Positions 34,629 to 47,900 of a stretch of 64,000 bases of DNA are shown piece by piece. Positions within the stretch are counted from its first letter, which is position 1. Every line of letters begins with the position of its first letter. The stretch comes from Onchocerca lupi (Eukaryota > Nematoda > Chromadorea > Rhabditida > Onchocercidae), in NCBI GenBank assembly GCA_028564675.1, contig JAOVVO010000025.1, positions 211,241 to 275,240 of the forward strand, given 5' to 3'. A program made the translations under genes and the position numbers. Under the pieces are notes generated by a model. It ran no database searches. It had not been told where the DNA came from and worked only from the letters and a program-made list of their open reading frames with translations.

Positions 34629-36775
34629 ACTAGCTGGTTCCGGCCGCGTTCCGCGTAGCCGATCTAGCTAATCTATAGAGCCAGTCATGCTACATGTGTC
34701 CGATTGGAGATTGATTCTTGCTATTATGATTCGGCTAAGTTAGCAATAGATGTGAGGAGGTATTTTGCATCTTGTGTGATAGAGATGAATGCTGTTGAGA
34801 AAAGTTTTATTGATTGATGAAGAGTGATTCTTCGTAACGAATAATTATCAGAGAACATCCAGGCAAATTGATCAATGGTTATTCTTTTCTTTGCTGATAG
34901 AGGAAAATACTATTCAGATAAATTGTCGGATTGTTAATACTGCTGTGTCGCTTTGAACTATCAAACTTGAACCTTTAGAATCCGAACTGTTGCTGTTACT
35001 GCGTCGATCTCTGTCATTTATCTGTAAATTGGAGGATTTTGATAATAAACGTATTTTCCGTCCCTTTGAAACTATGTCGTGCCACTTGATCTTTAGTATT
35101 TCTTGGTCAGCGTCAAATACGACTCCGTTTCAGCAATCATACGATTATAATTGGCCTTGCATTCTGGTACAACCTACTGAAGATTGTAGTTTGAGTCCGC
35201 ATGTTCTCATTGGTACTATGAATGAAGTATTGGCGGAAAAACTAAACTACTTCGGTTTGAAGAACCGTCAGAGCCATTAAAAACTTTGCTTGCCAGATAT
35301 ACAGCCGAATCAAAATGTCTCTTATCTAAAATGAGAAAAAACAACTCATGTTTCCGAAATTCATTATAAAACCGACTCCCTGGTTTCGTTGCCAGATGGT
35401 CAGCATAAATTCCTAATAATATATTTCATTATGATAGCAATAATGAATTAAATGCACGCTGCGGAATTCATATTAGATCCGTCGTTTCCCAACTGTAACA
35501 GCTTCTTCACGAAAAAAAACAATTTAGTACGCAAAACAACAACAAAAACTGATGCCAATCTGATACATACAAAATTATTCATGCTGACAGAACATCTGCC
35601 AGAGAACATGTGCGAAGATTCAATGTTCCAACTGTATATGAAGTGACAATTGTTATAGCCGAGCTAAAGCAATTATATTGCACGCGAAATGTTCTTGAAA
35701 TTGACTTTTGATTTAACTTGAAGTTGAATTCGAAATTGGTTAATTGAAATGCTACTGCAAAAAATTATATGTGGTATTAAAAGATACTAACTGTCATAAA
35801 TATTCGTCGGTCAAAATCTTAAATCTCAAAAAGTTTTTGCCTACTGCTTTGAAATTTTAATGAGGTTGAATTCAACAGTGCTCTAGTGAATTGTAAACTG
35901 TTGTTACAGCAAAAAATTATACATACTATTCAGAGATACTAACAGTTGTAAATGTTGACTTTTCAAAATCTTAGATCTTCGAAATTTTTATCTACTGCTT
36001 TAAAATTTTAACAGAACTTTACATTAGAATACGCGCATACTGTACTGGGCTTTGCATACTGAAGGCCACTCCACTTTGCAGAAAAAAAGCGAGGTTAATA
36101 AATTCAGTCCGCTTCTTTACTTTTATTTGTTACAGGCGTTACAAGTAAAAAAAAAAAAAAAGTAAATATATCTTTACAAAAATTGTCCGCCTATTCGAAT
36201 GTAACGTTGTGTTGAAATTTCAAATCAATGTGTAAAAACTTGAAACGTTATGTCAAAATGAACAATGAATATTTGCGATAAAGAGGCAGTCCAATACACG
36301 ATCTAGTATTAGAATATTAGTCTAATATTAGAAGAGGTAATCTATAACTTGCTTGAAGAAAACATTTTTTTATACATTATCATGACCTCGACAAGCTCAA
36401 ATTGTGCCTTATTTATTTTTAAAACACCTGGAGTTATAGTTCGGCATTCGAATGTAGCATTGTATGGAAATTTCAAATCAATCGGGAAAGAATTCGAAAC
36501 ATCACAAAGAAGTAGCCGCAGTCAAAGCAAAAAGTAGGCATGGTGAATAAATTTTGTCCGTTCATAAAGGCATGGTGCAGGACGGAGTCAAAAAATTCAA
36601 TCCGCTAACTTTCGTTGTCATGGACGTGACACATGAAAAAAAATATGTCCAAATAAAAACACGGCCTATTCGAATACAAGGTTTATCAAAATTTGAAAGC
36701 AATCGGTGGAGTACTTGCAAGGATGTGTTGGGAGTAACAACGAACACTTACATTTTTATTTATACAGATTAATAT
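34629..36775 (+). mobile_element. Long interspersed-repeat copy with internal tandem modules
   Basis: This begins with an unusually GC-rich motif (CTAGCTGGTTCCGGCCGCGT) and ends with ACATTTTTATTTATACAGAT. About 300 bp of its 5' part (34690-35010) is repeated at 39490-39745. An internal tandem duplication of about 150 bp starts at 35757 and 35909. The 3' part contains the ATTCGAATGTA box followed by an AAATTTCAAATCAATCGG-type tail more than once (36200, 36448, 36665). The boundary motifs resemble the 5' and 3' ends of some non-LTR retroelements, but the internal frames at 34990-35280 and 35452-35646 are short and show no reverse-transcriptase or nuclease motif. It is probably a non-autonomous or decayed element of unknown class. 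Confidence 0.6.
35757..36055 (+). repeat. Tandem duplication, about 152-bp unit
   Basis: Two diverged copies start with GCAAAAAATTATA at 35757 and 35909. Each continues through GATACTAAC, a TCAAAATCTTA box and CTACTGCTTTRAAATTTTAA. A third partial copy of the second half occurs at 39330-39412. It lies inside the larger repeat element. Confidence 0.65.
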
Positions 36776-36861
36776 TTTAAAAAATCGAGATTAATTTAGA
36801 AGAAACAGTTAGTGAAGAATCTGATAAGGTTACTTAGTTTACATATTCATTATTTTAGTGC

Positions 36862-38700
36862 AGATGGTGATGAAATGGTCAAATATCCCAGTGATGCCCA
36901 ATATATTTCTGGATGTCGTATATTATTATTACAAGTTGTTAGCTAAAACAAAATTCAATCTTTTTTTTTGTTCATTTCAGTCTTGTTTATGCCAGTTTGA
37001 TAGTAAAATGGAACCAACCTAAACATATCAAATGATCATTTGTCCCATTAAATTGAGTCTGAGTCCTCTGTAATTTCCAAATAATTGCGGAAATGACTAC
37101 GAAACAGCACAGTAGGAAAGATTCATCAATGCTCCGAACATATTGAATGCTTCATCATTTTTTACTTAAACAAAAATCAATAATTATTGCATTGTTACTG
37201 CAGTGATTGAGCAGATTCTAGTGACAATTATTATCGAATTAATTGTGACAAAATATTTCATCCCTATTAAATTGATCTCACCGACGAAACCTGGCATAAT
37301 ATTCTACTCTAGGATGTTGTAACAAGAGCGATGGTATCATTAAAAGAATAAACAAAAATAGTTGCCATAACTATTTCCGTAATTACTTGAATGGAATCTG
37401 TGAGAAAGAAGCAGAAAAAATGTAACAATATATTTCCTTTCTTTTAATAGTGAGAACATTTCTCAACTTTGCAGACATTATATATTGGTCCAACTTTTTA
37501 AAAATTTCTAACATGCTGGAGATCAAATTGATCATATGGTTAAAAAAATAAAAAAAATAAAATTTCAGAAATCGGTAAGTGTTTCTGAAAACCAAGATTA
37601 TTGGAACAAAGATTGGTCCACAGATGGTAAAGTTGCTAATTGTGAAGCGAATAAACTCACACCAGTTTGCTACGGTAAGCATTTTGACTTAGAACAAAAG
37701 TGAATAAATCGAGACAATAAATAGCAAACGTAACAGAAAATAAAACATGGCATGACTGAATTATGAATTGAAAAAAATCATATTTTGATGGTGATATTGC
37801 AATCGAACAGAAAATAATCAGGGAAAAGTGACTTTTATTTTTTATATAATTACAGGATTAAATTTGATACATATATGGTGATATTTGATAGTAAGAAAGT
37901 TGAAGCAGGCGCGATCCACATGGCAGTGACAAATGACAAAGAGGTTGGGAGCAGAATTTTTGAAATGGAGAGTTTAACTTGTTAATTCATCTTTATCAAT
38001 TTCTCATTCAGTTTAATTTTATTTAATTTAGTTAAGTCTAACTGATTACAATTATCGAGCAAGAAATTCTAGTTTAAAATCATTTTATTGGATGCGCAAA
38101 AATTTTCAAAATAATTTTCGAATTTTAAGTTATTATAAGATTATTTTGATTTCTCGTCGATTTCCGATCGCATCTTTTGTAGAATGGATTGCATTTTCTT
38201 AACAGCCATCAAATATCCACTTACCATTTCAGAATGGAAGGATAGCAGTCGGGAAACAGCGAGAGAATATTCGAGTACAGCATACTCAAATCAATATTTA
38301 AGATTGGTAACACGTAGTGGGGTTAATTTTTTTTTTTTTTTTTTCAGTTCATGATTTTATTTTTTATGGAAATATTCGGTATCAAGCCAATAACTTTATA
38401 TTAGGAGCAGAATAATTTCGAAACCGGTATGATTAGTTTTGCAACATTGACAAGGGATATAAGTATAAAAATTTAAAAGCAAAAGTTTCGCCAATTTCGT
38501 CTCTTCAGAATAAAAACTGGTACATGGAGAGTAGTTTTTCAAAATGTTCATGCCATTAATAAATAGTCTGATGTCAATAATCTCTTTATATTCCAGTTAT
38601 GATTTTATCGGGATCGAAAGAAGTGAATGATATATTTGAAGGATTTATAAGCTTATCTTTTTACAAACAACAAATTTTCCTTTCGAAAATTTTAAATAAA
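36862..38700 (+). pseudogene. Cluster of exon-like segments, possible cryptic or decayed gene
   Basis: Several plus-strand stretches look like exons: after TTTTAG at about 36862 (contains EMVKYPSDAQYISGCR), 37353-37402 (CHNYFRNYLNGICEKEAEK, acceptor TAG, donor GTAACA), 37569-37674 (after TTTCAG; YWNKDWSTDGKVANCEANK then TPVCYG, donor GTAAGC), 37856-37985 (after TTACAG; FDSKKVEAGAIHMAVTNDK, stop TAA), 38233-38306 (after TTTCAG) and 38347-38415 (after TTTCAG; FIFYGNIRYQANNF). These are GC-richer than their surroundings. I could not make neighbouring phases agree, and one minus-strand frame (37383-37682) overlaps. A decayed gene for a Cys-containing secreted protein, or a gene with exons I missed, would both fit. 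Confidence 0.3.
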
Positions 38701-39279
38701 ATTTTATGCAATTTTTATGATTATTAAGAATAGATTTATTCAGGGTTGATTCAAGAATGTGAAAAATTTATATAAGTTTTGCAAATTAATTTTCATGTTG
38801 CTCAACAAAAATCAGTGAATTTATTCAATTCTATTGCATTTATAGATTATGCATGTGTAATCTATTTGAATTATTCATCTAAAATTGAAAATGGGTAAAT
38901 CTTTCAGCAGAAAATTTGATGAATGAATGTAATAACTGAATTAAAAATACGACAAAAAATTATTGGTAATATCTTAATACTGCTAAGGTTATTTTAAAGG
39001 ATGATTTTGAATAAAAAAATATTTGATATTTACAGTAATTCATGACAAGAAATTATAAGGAAAAATAATTTGAACAATTTGGGCTAAATTATTGATGAGG
39101 AAAAAAAAAGAAACTGATATTTATCGAATGGATAATTATTTTTATAGTATTGATCATTTTAGATATGTAAATATTTTTTCAATTTGTTTTGCCATTTATT
39201 TATAATGAGATAAATGTTATGATCAGTTTCGTGGGACTTTAAAAAAGTAGTTAAAATATAAGCACATTCACAACTAGGT

Positions 39280-40170
39280 GATCGCCCACGTGTTGCCACT
39301 TTCATATAAAATTATAAATTTCGTTCAAAATCTTACATCTTCGGAAATTTTTACCGATTGTTTAGAAATTTTGGTATAACGTTGCTTTCTAATACGCACA
39401 TGTTTTTATATATTTTTTCTATACACGCGTTGCTGTTAGCAAATCTGGTTAAGCGGAAAATATTGGAGAAAAAAATCTAATGGGGTCGGAGATTGCTTCT
39501 TTTTGCTATTGCGACTCGATTAGGTCAGCAATAGTTGTCGGAAAAGTTTTCTATGTCTTGTGTGACATACCAATCCTGTTGAGAAAGTTTTATTGATTGA
39601 TGGAAGAATGATTCTTCGTAACAAACAGTTACCAGAGAATATCTAGTCAAATTGATAACTGGATTATTTTTACGTGTGAATACTCAATTGAATTGTTAGA
39701 ATGTTGCTTTTACTGTATCGCTTTGAACTTCGAACTGTTGCTGTTGCTGTGTATCAGTGTAAGAAACTCCGAACTTGAATTCCAGCTCCAAATTCTGTCC
39801 TTCTAGATCTTTTTGAGCTTCACCCTCTTATCTGAATCTCTATCTTGATTGGTCGATCTCACTTTGCTAATGTGAATCGAAGCGTTTTGGTAGCTAACAT
39901 GTTTATCTTTACGCTTAAGAGAGAGATAAAGAAATATATCCAAAAAAAGTGTGTTTTGTGACTGGTTGGTCACGTTTGTGACAGGTAAAAAGAAAGTAAG
40001 TATATATAAATAAGTCAATAAATAAATAAATAAACAAATATGTATGTAAACAGCCTCCATTCGAATGTAATGTTACATGAAAATTTCAAAGCAATCGGTG
40101 AAGAACTTTCGGAGACTTAAGAGTTAGAACAGCGAATATTTACATTTTTATTTATATGGATAATAGCAAG
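39280..40170 (+). mobile_element. Second long interspersed-repeat copy
   Basis: 39490-39745 is clearly homologous to 34690-35010 (shared blocks include TTTTATTGATTGATG, TGATTCTTCGTAAC and CGAACTGTTGCTGTT). 39330-39412 matches the inner tandem module of the first copy. 40055-40165 carries the ATTCGAATGTA box, the AAATTTCAAAGCAATCGGTG tail and the terminal ACATTTTTATTTATATGGAT. The middle differs between copies. No protein-coding capacity is recognised. Confidence 0.6.
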
Positions 40171-41918
40171 TTATTAGCACTTTTTTTCATCAAATATATC
40201 ACAATAGAAAATTTAATGAAGTATGTGAGGAGAAGCAAAGATAGTAAGCAAGGAATTTATGATCAGTTCCGGAAATTGCTTATAAATCCTGTAAAAATGA
40301 TCTGAACGAAATGTATTGATTATGGAACAATTATATGCTTGAAATGGCTATTTTTTCCTTTTATTTTTTTCTTCTTTTAACCTGGACTTTTATAGCAAAA
40401 ATAGAGAAATAAATTTGATAGCATAATTTGAAACAGCATGTAATTTGTTTCTAAAAAGTAGTAACAACAATATTTATCACAATTGCCAATATTCTTTTTC
40501 TGAAAAAGTGAAAAACGCTGGGAAGAGAGACAAAAAACAAAAATTAGTTCTTTTATTTTTGTCTGAAATTTTTTAAAAATAAATAAATAAGAAAAGGTCA
40601 GTTTTTCTTCCACATTTATGCATTGAATTAACTCATTGAATGTCATGAAAATATGAATTTCTTGAAATGATGCTTATAATGGCTAATTTAGTGTTATATT
40701 TATACTACTATTTCTTCCTTTTTTGTTGTTGTTTTTTCCATTTGACGTAATTTGTTGAGGAGATTTTTTTGAATAGTTCGAAAAAGCATCACGAATGGAA
40801 TGAAGATTTTGGCGTACTCTTTCTCCTCATCTTCTTCTTTCATTATCCATAGCCTAAAACCTGAGAATTGAGAAAAAGGGAGAAATCGATTTACTAAAAA
40901 GGTTCCATATTATAGAAAAAAGGCCATCATCATTTCTCGGAATGATGAAGGATAAGAAGGGGAAGAGAAAGAAGAGAAAGGTCCGAAGACTAGTTTTATA
41001 TATACGAAGCTTAAGCTTTGGATTCATGCATGCTTGTCGCATTTCTTCTAACCATATCTAGGCTTCTTTCTCCTTTGCTTTTGTCAGAGTTAGGAACATA
41101 ATTATGAAAAAGCCAAGCTAGACCACTAGGCCATCATCCATCTCTCTGATTACATCAATAAAGAAACTAGCCTGAAGTAAGATAAGAAAAGAGGCGAAAA
41201 GTTGAAGAACAGGAAAAGGGATAAAACTACTCGAGTTCTGATTGTTCTTTTAATATCGCTAACATCATCATATATTTATGCAGAGACAGACAAACACACC
41301 AACATACACATACATCTTCTCACCATAAATTAGCACAATTTACTTTGCCATCGCTCACTAAAACTTTACTATATCAAGCAGCTAACAAGAAAAGAGAGAT
41401 TCTTAGAAACTTAAAACGCTACGACATTTCACACTTCACGTATTTTATGGAAAAGTGAGAAACGTGAAATATCTTTGATATTAGTGATATCGATTGTCAT
41501 TTCATTTCTTCGTAGTTTTCAGTCAAGCCAAGTATTATTATTTTTTCAAATAATCCTATCAGTTGATGATTTTTTCTTTTCCCTTTTTCATGTTGTTGTT
41601 GTTAATTTTATTTTTGCTATTTCAATGAAATATAGAGAGTAAGATGAAACTCAATTAACGATGATTTCTTTTATAATTAATAATTATTCGAATTTTATTC
41701 ACATTAGCTATATGTTATTTCAGTTTGAACGATTAGAATTGTGTAATCAATTATTATTGGTATGATGAAATATATCAGAAATTCAGAAATATTTTGTCAA
41801 TTTTCCTATCTTTCTAATTATTTTTACTTCGGATTATTCTAGGGTGATATTAATTTCACTTCGTATTTTTGAAATTCGATTATTATGTATCAACTGATGG
41901 AATTGTTGCCAATGCATT

Positions 41919-44900
41919 ATGCCGTTAGCGTATACAGCTAGCGGTTCCGTTCCGCAATCACACCATAATCGCCATCATCAGCATCTACAACATTCTACCG
42001 CTTCACTATCAACGGTGCAAAATTCACCTAGCTCATCTCAAGATACCAGTAAAAGTCCCACATCTATCATTTATCATTCTCAACATCGTTTTCAACCACA
42101 ACGACTGCGAACCGTGCAGTTACATCAGCCTCCTTCAATTGCGACCAAATCACATTCCAGCATATCAGATGCTTTGTTGCTAGCGTTACGTCGAAGACCT
42201 GCTGCGCGTTTGTTCCGCGCGTTATTCCAGTATATTCCGATACGTGATTCACCGAATGAGAATCCGCAATTGGAATTACCACTTCAAGTATGTACTACTT
42301 CTTATGATACTGATTAGCTTACTTTTGCCGTTCATGCTGTTGATTCCGACCACAATTTCTGATGCTTATGAGTGCGACGTAACACAGATCTGTGTAATTT
42401 TATGATAATTTTACTTCTCCATTGATACTGGGTTTCAAGATCATATCATACTTAATGTGAAGCAATTTTTGAAATATTTATTATGCACAATTTGCTTTAC
42501 TTTATTTCTATCTATTGACTCAATACACAATTTCTTGACTTTTAGAATGAATTATAAATGGATTCGGTCATTTCTTTTTGCTAGAATCTTTTAATATTAT
42601 TTGATTAAGTTTCGTTATATCAGAAAAACAATAGAATTTCATCCTGTTTGTTTTTTAAATTCGAAAATCCTTTTCTTAGAGACGATTAGTATAAGTACTA
42701 AAATGTTAATTCGTAAAATTTATAAGCCAAACTACGAAAGAATCGAAAATAGCTTGCTTAAGAAATCTTGAAAGTGCAAGACAATGTTAGTTGTTAAAGT
42801 TACGAAATAGATTTAGTTGACACTAACTATAAAATCGTCTATTTTAAAACAATTCTGTTGTGTCTTTTCGATGAAACTTTTGTTGATACTTTAAAGCTCA
42901 GCCAAGAATTTTAAATTTTTTCCACAAATTTTTTTAAATGTGCTATTCAACCAATCAAAAAGCAGTGATATAAAAGAGCTGAAATTTTGTATAATTACAC
43001 AGATAACTTAAAATGCTATCGATATATATTCATGATAAAATTAAACAATATATAAGCGATTTTGCGCCTAATCAAAGTGATGAATCTAGCTTTAAAAATT
43101 ATTCTATTAATTTGATTTTTAACATTATTTGGATTTGAAAAAATAAAGGTAAAATTTGACAATAATTTTCTGATTACCATTGAATTGTTCTTTTCTAAAG
43201 TTTTATAACTTTGGAAGGAAAAACATAATATTTTGTTTATGTTTGTTACAATTTTTTATTGATCAATTTCTTTTTCACAATATTTGTATTGTAATGAATA
43301 AAATTAGCTTCTTACTAAATACCAAACATTCTTCCTTGTTAGCCTTAATTCATCAACAATAGTTCTAGTAAATTTCCAAAAAGATCTGTCAATTTCTCAG
43401 CTTCCCTGTAAGACTTTGTTAATTTAAGTATAACACTGAAAAAGCTCACTAATTATTGTTCCATTTATTCCTTCACATTTTAAATCACTCAATGATAAGA
43501 TATTTTAGGCCGGAGACTACATACTGGTACACGGTGAAATGGATGAGGATCAATTTTATCATGGTGAAACATTGGATGGCCAAACAGGCTTGGTACCATC
43601 AAATTATGTGGAACAAATTCCAAATCAGCAATTACTGCTGAACACATTCCGGGTTCAGTCACCTTCGTTTCCGTTAACAGTACCTCCACATCTCACTCAG
43701 ATCCAGCATGATTTTTCCGTTTCTTCCGCTCTTTCCGGTACTGCAGGTATTCCTGCAACTGCACAACCATCAACAACGCCACCACTGCCCGATTCTGTTT
43801 GCCCTTATCCTCCCGTTGATGTTGCCAAAGTTACAGTACAAGAAGTGAAGATTACCGATAATCCACGTGGTAAGTTTTCTCACTTTACCATTAAATAAGA
43901 AAACAATTGTCTCTAATCAAATTTTGCATCATCACAGTATCGATTGACAGCCAATTAATTAATTAATTAATCTTGATCAATATTTCATTTATTCATAACT
44001 TATATTTATGAACAAAAATTATTTCATCGATTGATCCGATTTTATCTATTTGTTAATTAGAAATTTGTTTTTAATTTCGGATACATTTCATATCCAATCT
44101 ATTTTTGTCTAATCATAACTCGCTGCATTTTTTTTTTTTTTTTTTTGTAATTCAAAAATTTTTCGATTAATTGTTTATTGTTTGATTTCCATAAAAAAAA
44201 TACGCAATTCTGCTGTGGAATAATATATGTGCAATAGATAATAGATATATTATTATATTTATATAACTGAATTGATTTGATTCTTATTCATGTCTTTTTG
44301 AGTTAAAAACATGAATTTTGAACAAATTTTGCATACTTATACAGTCAAGCTTAATTAATTGTAATAAATAATCTTTAGTGCTGTAGTGATGTGTATACAT
44401 TTGCGTATATATTTAAATTGGTAGAATTAGACAATTTTGTTCATCATTATTTTGATGATAAAGATATGATAAGCACCTTATTATGATCAAATAATCTTAT
44501 GTTTTGTTTCAAAAAAATTTTTTTCTTTTAAAAATTGATTTTAAAAATTGATTTTAACTTCGATTTTTTCCATATTCTTTTTCTAATCATACTGTTTTAT
44601 TAAACTTATTAGATTTATCGTAAAATTTGCAATTCATCTTTTTTCGCTATTGTCCTTCTTCTAGCATTATCAAAATATGAATCGCAATTTTATTTTTATC
44701 ACCTTTTTCAAATGATCAAAATTTTTAGGTAAAAGTAATTTAATCTTGTGAAAATAATTAAAATTGAGTAAATTTATAAAAGTGCACAATTTTTCAATAG
44801 ATTAGTCCCAAAATGTATTCTTATTTAATCATCAATATTGTATAATACCGATAAATTTATGCTGGATATTGCTAAGAAAATCGATTGTTGTTCAATCTTA

Positions 44901-47900
44901 AAATTATCGTAAATATAATTATAATTATTAATGAAATTTCAAACCATAAAAATGAAATGAATAATTTATCGGTTCATATCAGGGAAGATATATTCAACTT
45001 TCGAAATTTTCATCAATTGTTTCTAATATTTGAAAATTTTCCTTTAATTTGTTTAATAAATTAAACGCAGTTTTTGGAAAAAAAATATCTAATGCATTTT
45101 CATTCATTTTGCGCTTGATATTTTCGTTAAAATCGGAAAAAATGACATTGTAATTAACTTATTTAACGTGTTCACGTGATGTGCGCATTATTGTATGATC
45201 AGAAAAATGTATATAAGTCATCTATCAGAATTTCTTATCAGATTATCTTTATATATTTTCCTGATTATACAATCCGGAAAATGTATAATGGATAACCTGA
45301 TAAGAAATTTGATAAGCAAATCAACATGTTTTTTAAACATAATATTTTTAGAAATTCATGAGAACATATTATATGTTTAAAAAATTATAACAGCAGTATT
45401 ATAAATCAACTTTTATACTAACAACTTTTTTTTATAAGACAAGATATAAGACAATATTGCAAATCAATTTTTATAATAAAAACTTTTTTTTAATTTTAAG
45501 TTGTGTTTGTTGTATTTTTTTAAATTTCAAGTTGTAGTTAAATTAAAAGCACTATCAAAAAATTATTATTTGACAACATATTTATTTATCCAAATTATAA
45601 AATATTGTTCAGAAATAAAAATAACGATTATATCTTCTCATTTATCATTCATAAATTGATGAAAACAAACCATTTTCTGCAAATTTTTGCAAGATTTTTA
45701 TAACTTTTTCGATTCAATTATTTATAAAAAAATTTTTGCTACCATATCAAAATTGCCATTCTTTCAGATTACTTGCTATTATTCAAAATTCAAAATTATG
45801 CCATTATAATCAAATTTAATGCCGGAGTCGTAATTTTGCAAGTTCGAAAATTATGAACATAAAATTGGTTTTCTTTGCTATCCACTAATCCATTTAATCA
45901 ATAATAACAGGCTTATCCATTCATCCAATAATAATTTTTTGTAAATAAACTTTCGACATTTCAAGATTGTCTGGATGCGTCAATTTAGGATAGGGAGGTC
46001 ACAATTATCTAAAATTTCTTTCAGATGAATTGCTTTTTAATCTGAAGCTAAAGTTAAACGATATGAATGTATCGACTTTTTTTCTTGAAGCAAAAATTTA
46101 AATTTTGATAATAATTTGAACAGAAATTGCAATAAATTATGCATCCATTTTTATGCTTTCTAGATATATTGTAAGAATGGATAGATTTCAAAAATTTTCA
46201 TTTTATTACTTATTTCAATTCTCTGAGCTAATATTCCCTTTCTTTTTTTTTTTTTTTTTGATTCAAATATTTCATCGAGTATAATAAATAATTAATATAT
46301 CAATTTAATGATTGATTTTATAATGCTACTCATTGTAATAAATAAATAAAATAGAAAAAAAAATATTCGATATTATTATCATAATTCTTTTTCTATTTTT
46401 CTTTCTTTTTTTTATTATAAAGATTTTAGTTCAATTTTTTGACAATATCGTTTAACAGTAATTATTATTGCTTATCTGTTAATGGTAAATGTTGTTGTTT
46501 ATCTTTTAACGAGTAGTAATCAAAATTATTGAATGGTTGTTGATCAAATGCAAATCTTCATATCTAGCAGCTTTTTCCTTCTTTCTTTCTTTTTTTTTTT
46601 TTTTTCATTCCCATTTTCGGAATTAAATTTTTTTTCTTCATTTACTTTTCTGAATTCAATTTGATCTTTGGCTGATTTTCATTTGATTGCTTGCTCTAAT
46701 AAAGTTAATTCAATGATTTCTTTGTATGATAATATTGACTATAAACTATATACTTTGCTTTCTCCACATAAATTTGTCATCAAGTAATATTGAATGAAGA
46801 TATTGACTTTCCTCCTCTTTCTCTTTTTTTTCTTTTTTTTTGGGAAAGAGGGGGAAGAAGGGAAGAGAAGATAAGAAAGAGAGAGAGAGAGAGAGAAAAA
46901 AAAAAAAAACGAAGCAAAGTACCGGTTGCTTTTTCAATTTAACTTGAATGATGGAAGAGATGAGGAAGAATAGCTTTGAAGGAAAGCTAATGTAATCTCT
47001 TTGGCTAGGCTTCTAATGCCTCTCTCATGTCTAGTCCCGCCTAAGTTTATGCCTAAGCCCAGGCCTAGACTTAGGCATTATGCTGAAAATACCTTAAGGC
47101 ATTTTTCTCAGAGATGCAAACAAATTGATGTATATATACGTTCAATCTTTCTCCTACCATCAACAAGAAAAGTTTTTGTTGATGCATGTTTGAAGGCCAT
47201 ATAAGGCTATACATGATGATTATATAGCAAAGCTAGCTAGGCTAAGTTATCCAAAAGGCCTAACTATTTAAATATGCGAAGTATACCGACAGACGAAATA
47301 AATAAAGTTAGACGAAGTGATACAAATATGCAGCCAGAGAATTTCAGGCCTTTCATTGATTTTCCATTATGCTAAAAAAGTAGAAATTATATTAGTGAAA
47401 AAAAATTATAGATATGTAGTACGAAAGGAAGATAGAAGGAAATTTAGAAAAAATAAAAAAAGAAAATAATACTACATTGATCATAATATTCCATCATATA
47501 ATCTTTTACTAAAAGAAAATCAGAAATTTAAAAATTCTGAAATATGAATTGAATAAATTTTTGGATTTAATTATTGCAATATAAAAAAAAAAAAATAATT
47601 TGTCATCAAAAATTATTAGAAAAATATTACAATACAGAGATATTTATCTTTACAAAGTATGATATTATAATCCAATGTAATTTCATAAAAATATTATTTA
47701 TAATTGATTACATGAATTACATGCATGTAATTAATATCAAATTATTTTTAATTGATTACTTGAAAAGCATTATATAACCTTTGATAGAATTGATCGTATA
47801 TAAATTAATAAAAAGCAAACTCTATCAATGAAATAATAATTGTTCATTTAACATTATAATTTGCAAAATTTTTGGTTGCTGTTGATATTTTCAAACAATA

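Larger units (their letters stand above)
36776..41918. other. Large gene-poor region upstream of the RIM-binding protein gene
   Basis: This 5.1-kb region contains orphan exon-like segments (36860-38720, listed separately), a second repeat copy (39280-40170) and purine-rich DNA around 40900-41000 and 41160-41220. It presumably includes the promoter and possible 5' UTR exons of the RIM-binding protein gene, but I cannot locate them. The frames at 37383-37682, 39803-40060, 40377-40646 and 40854-41042 (all minus) are low-complexity and not called. Confidence 0.4.

Noticed and set aside
37383..37682. 99-codon minus-strand frame that looks like a membrane protein
   Set aside because: Its hydrophobicity comes from AT-rich sequence read in reverse. 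The overlapping plus-strand segment 37569-37674 has better splice signals and composition.
41919..42318. Minus-strand frame 42067-42282 and plus-strand end after 42287
   Set aside because: The minus-strand frame is a shadow of the His/Ser/Gln-rich RIMBP exon 1. The plus frame past 42287 runs into intron.
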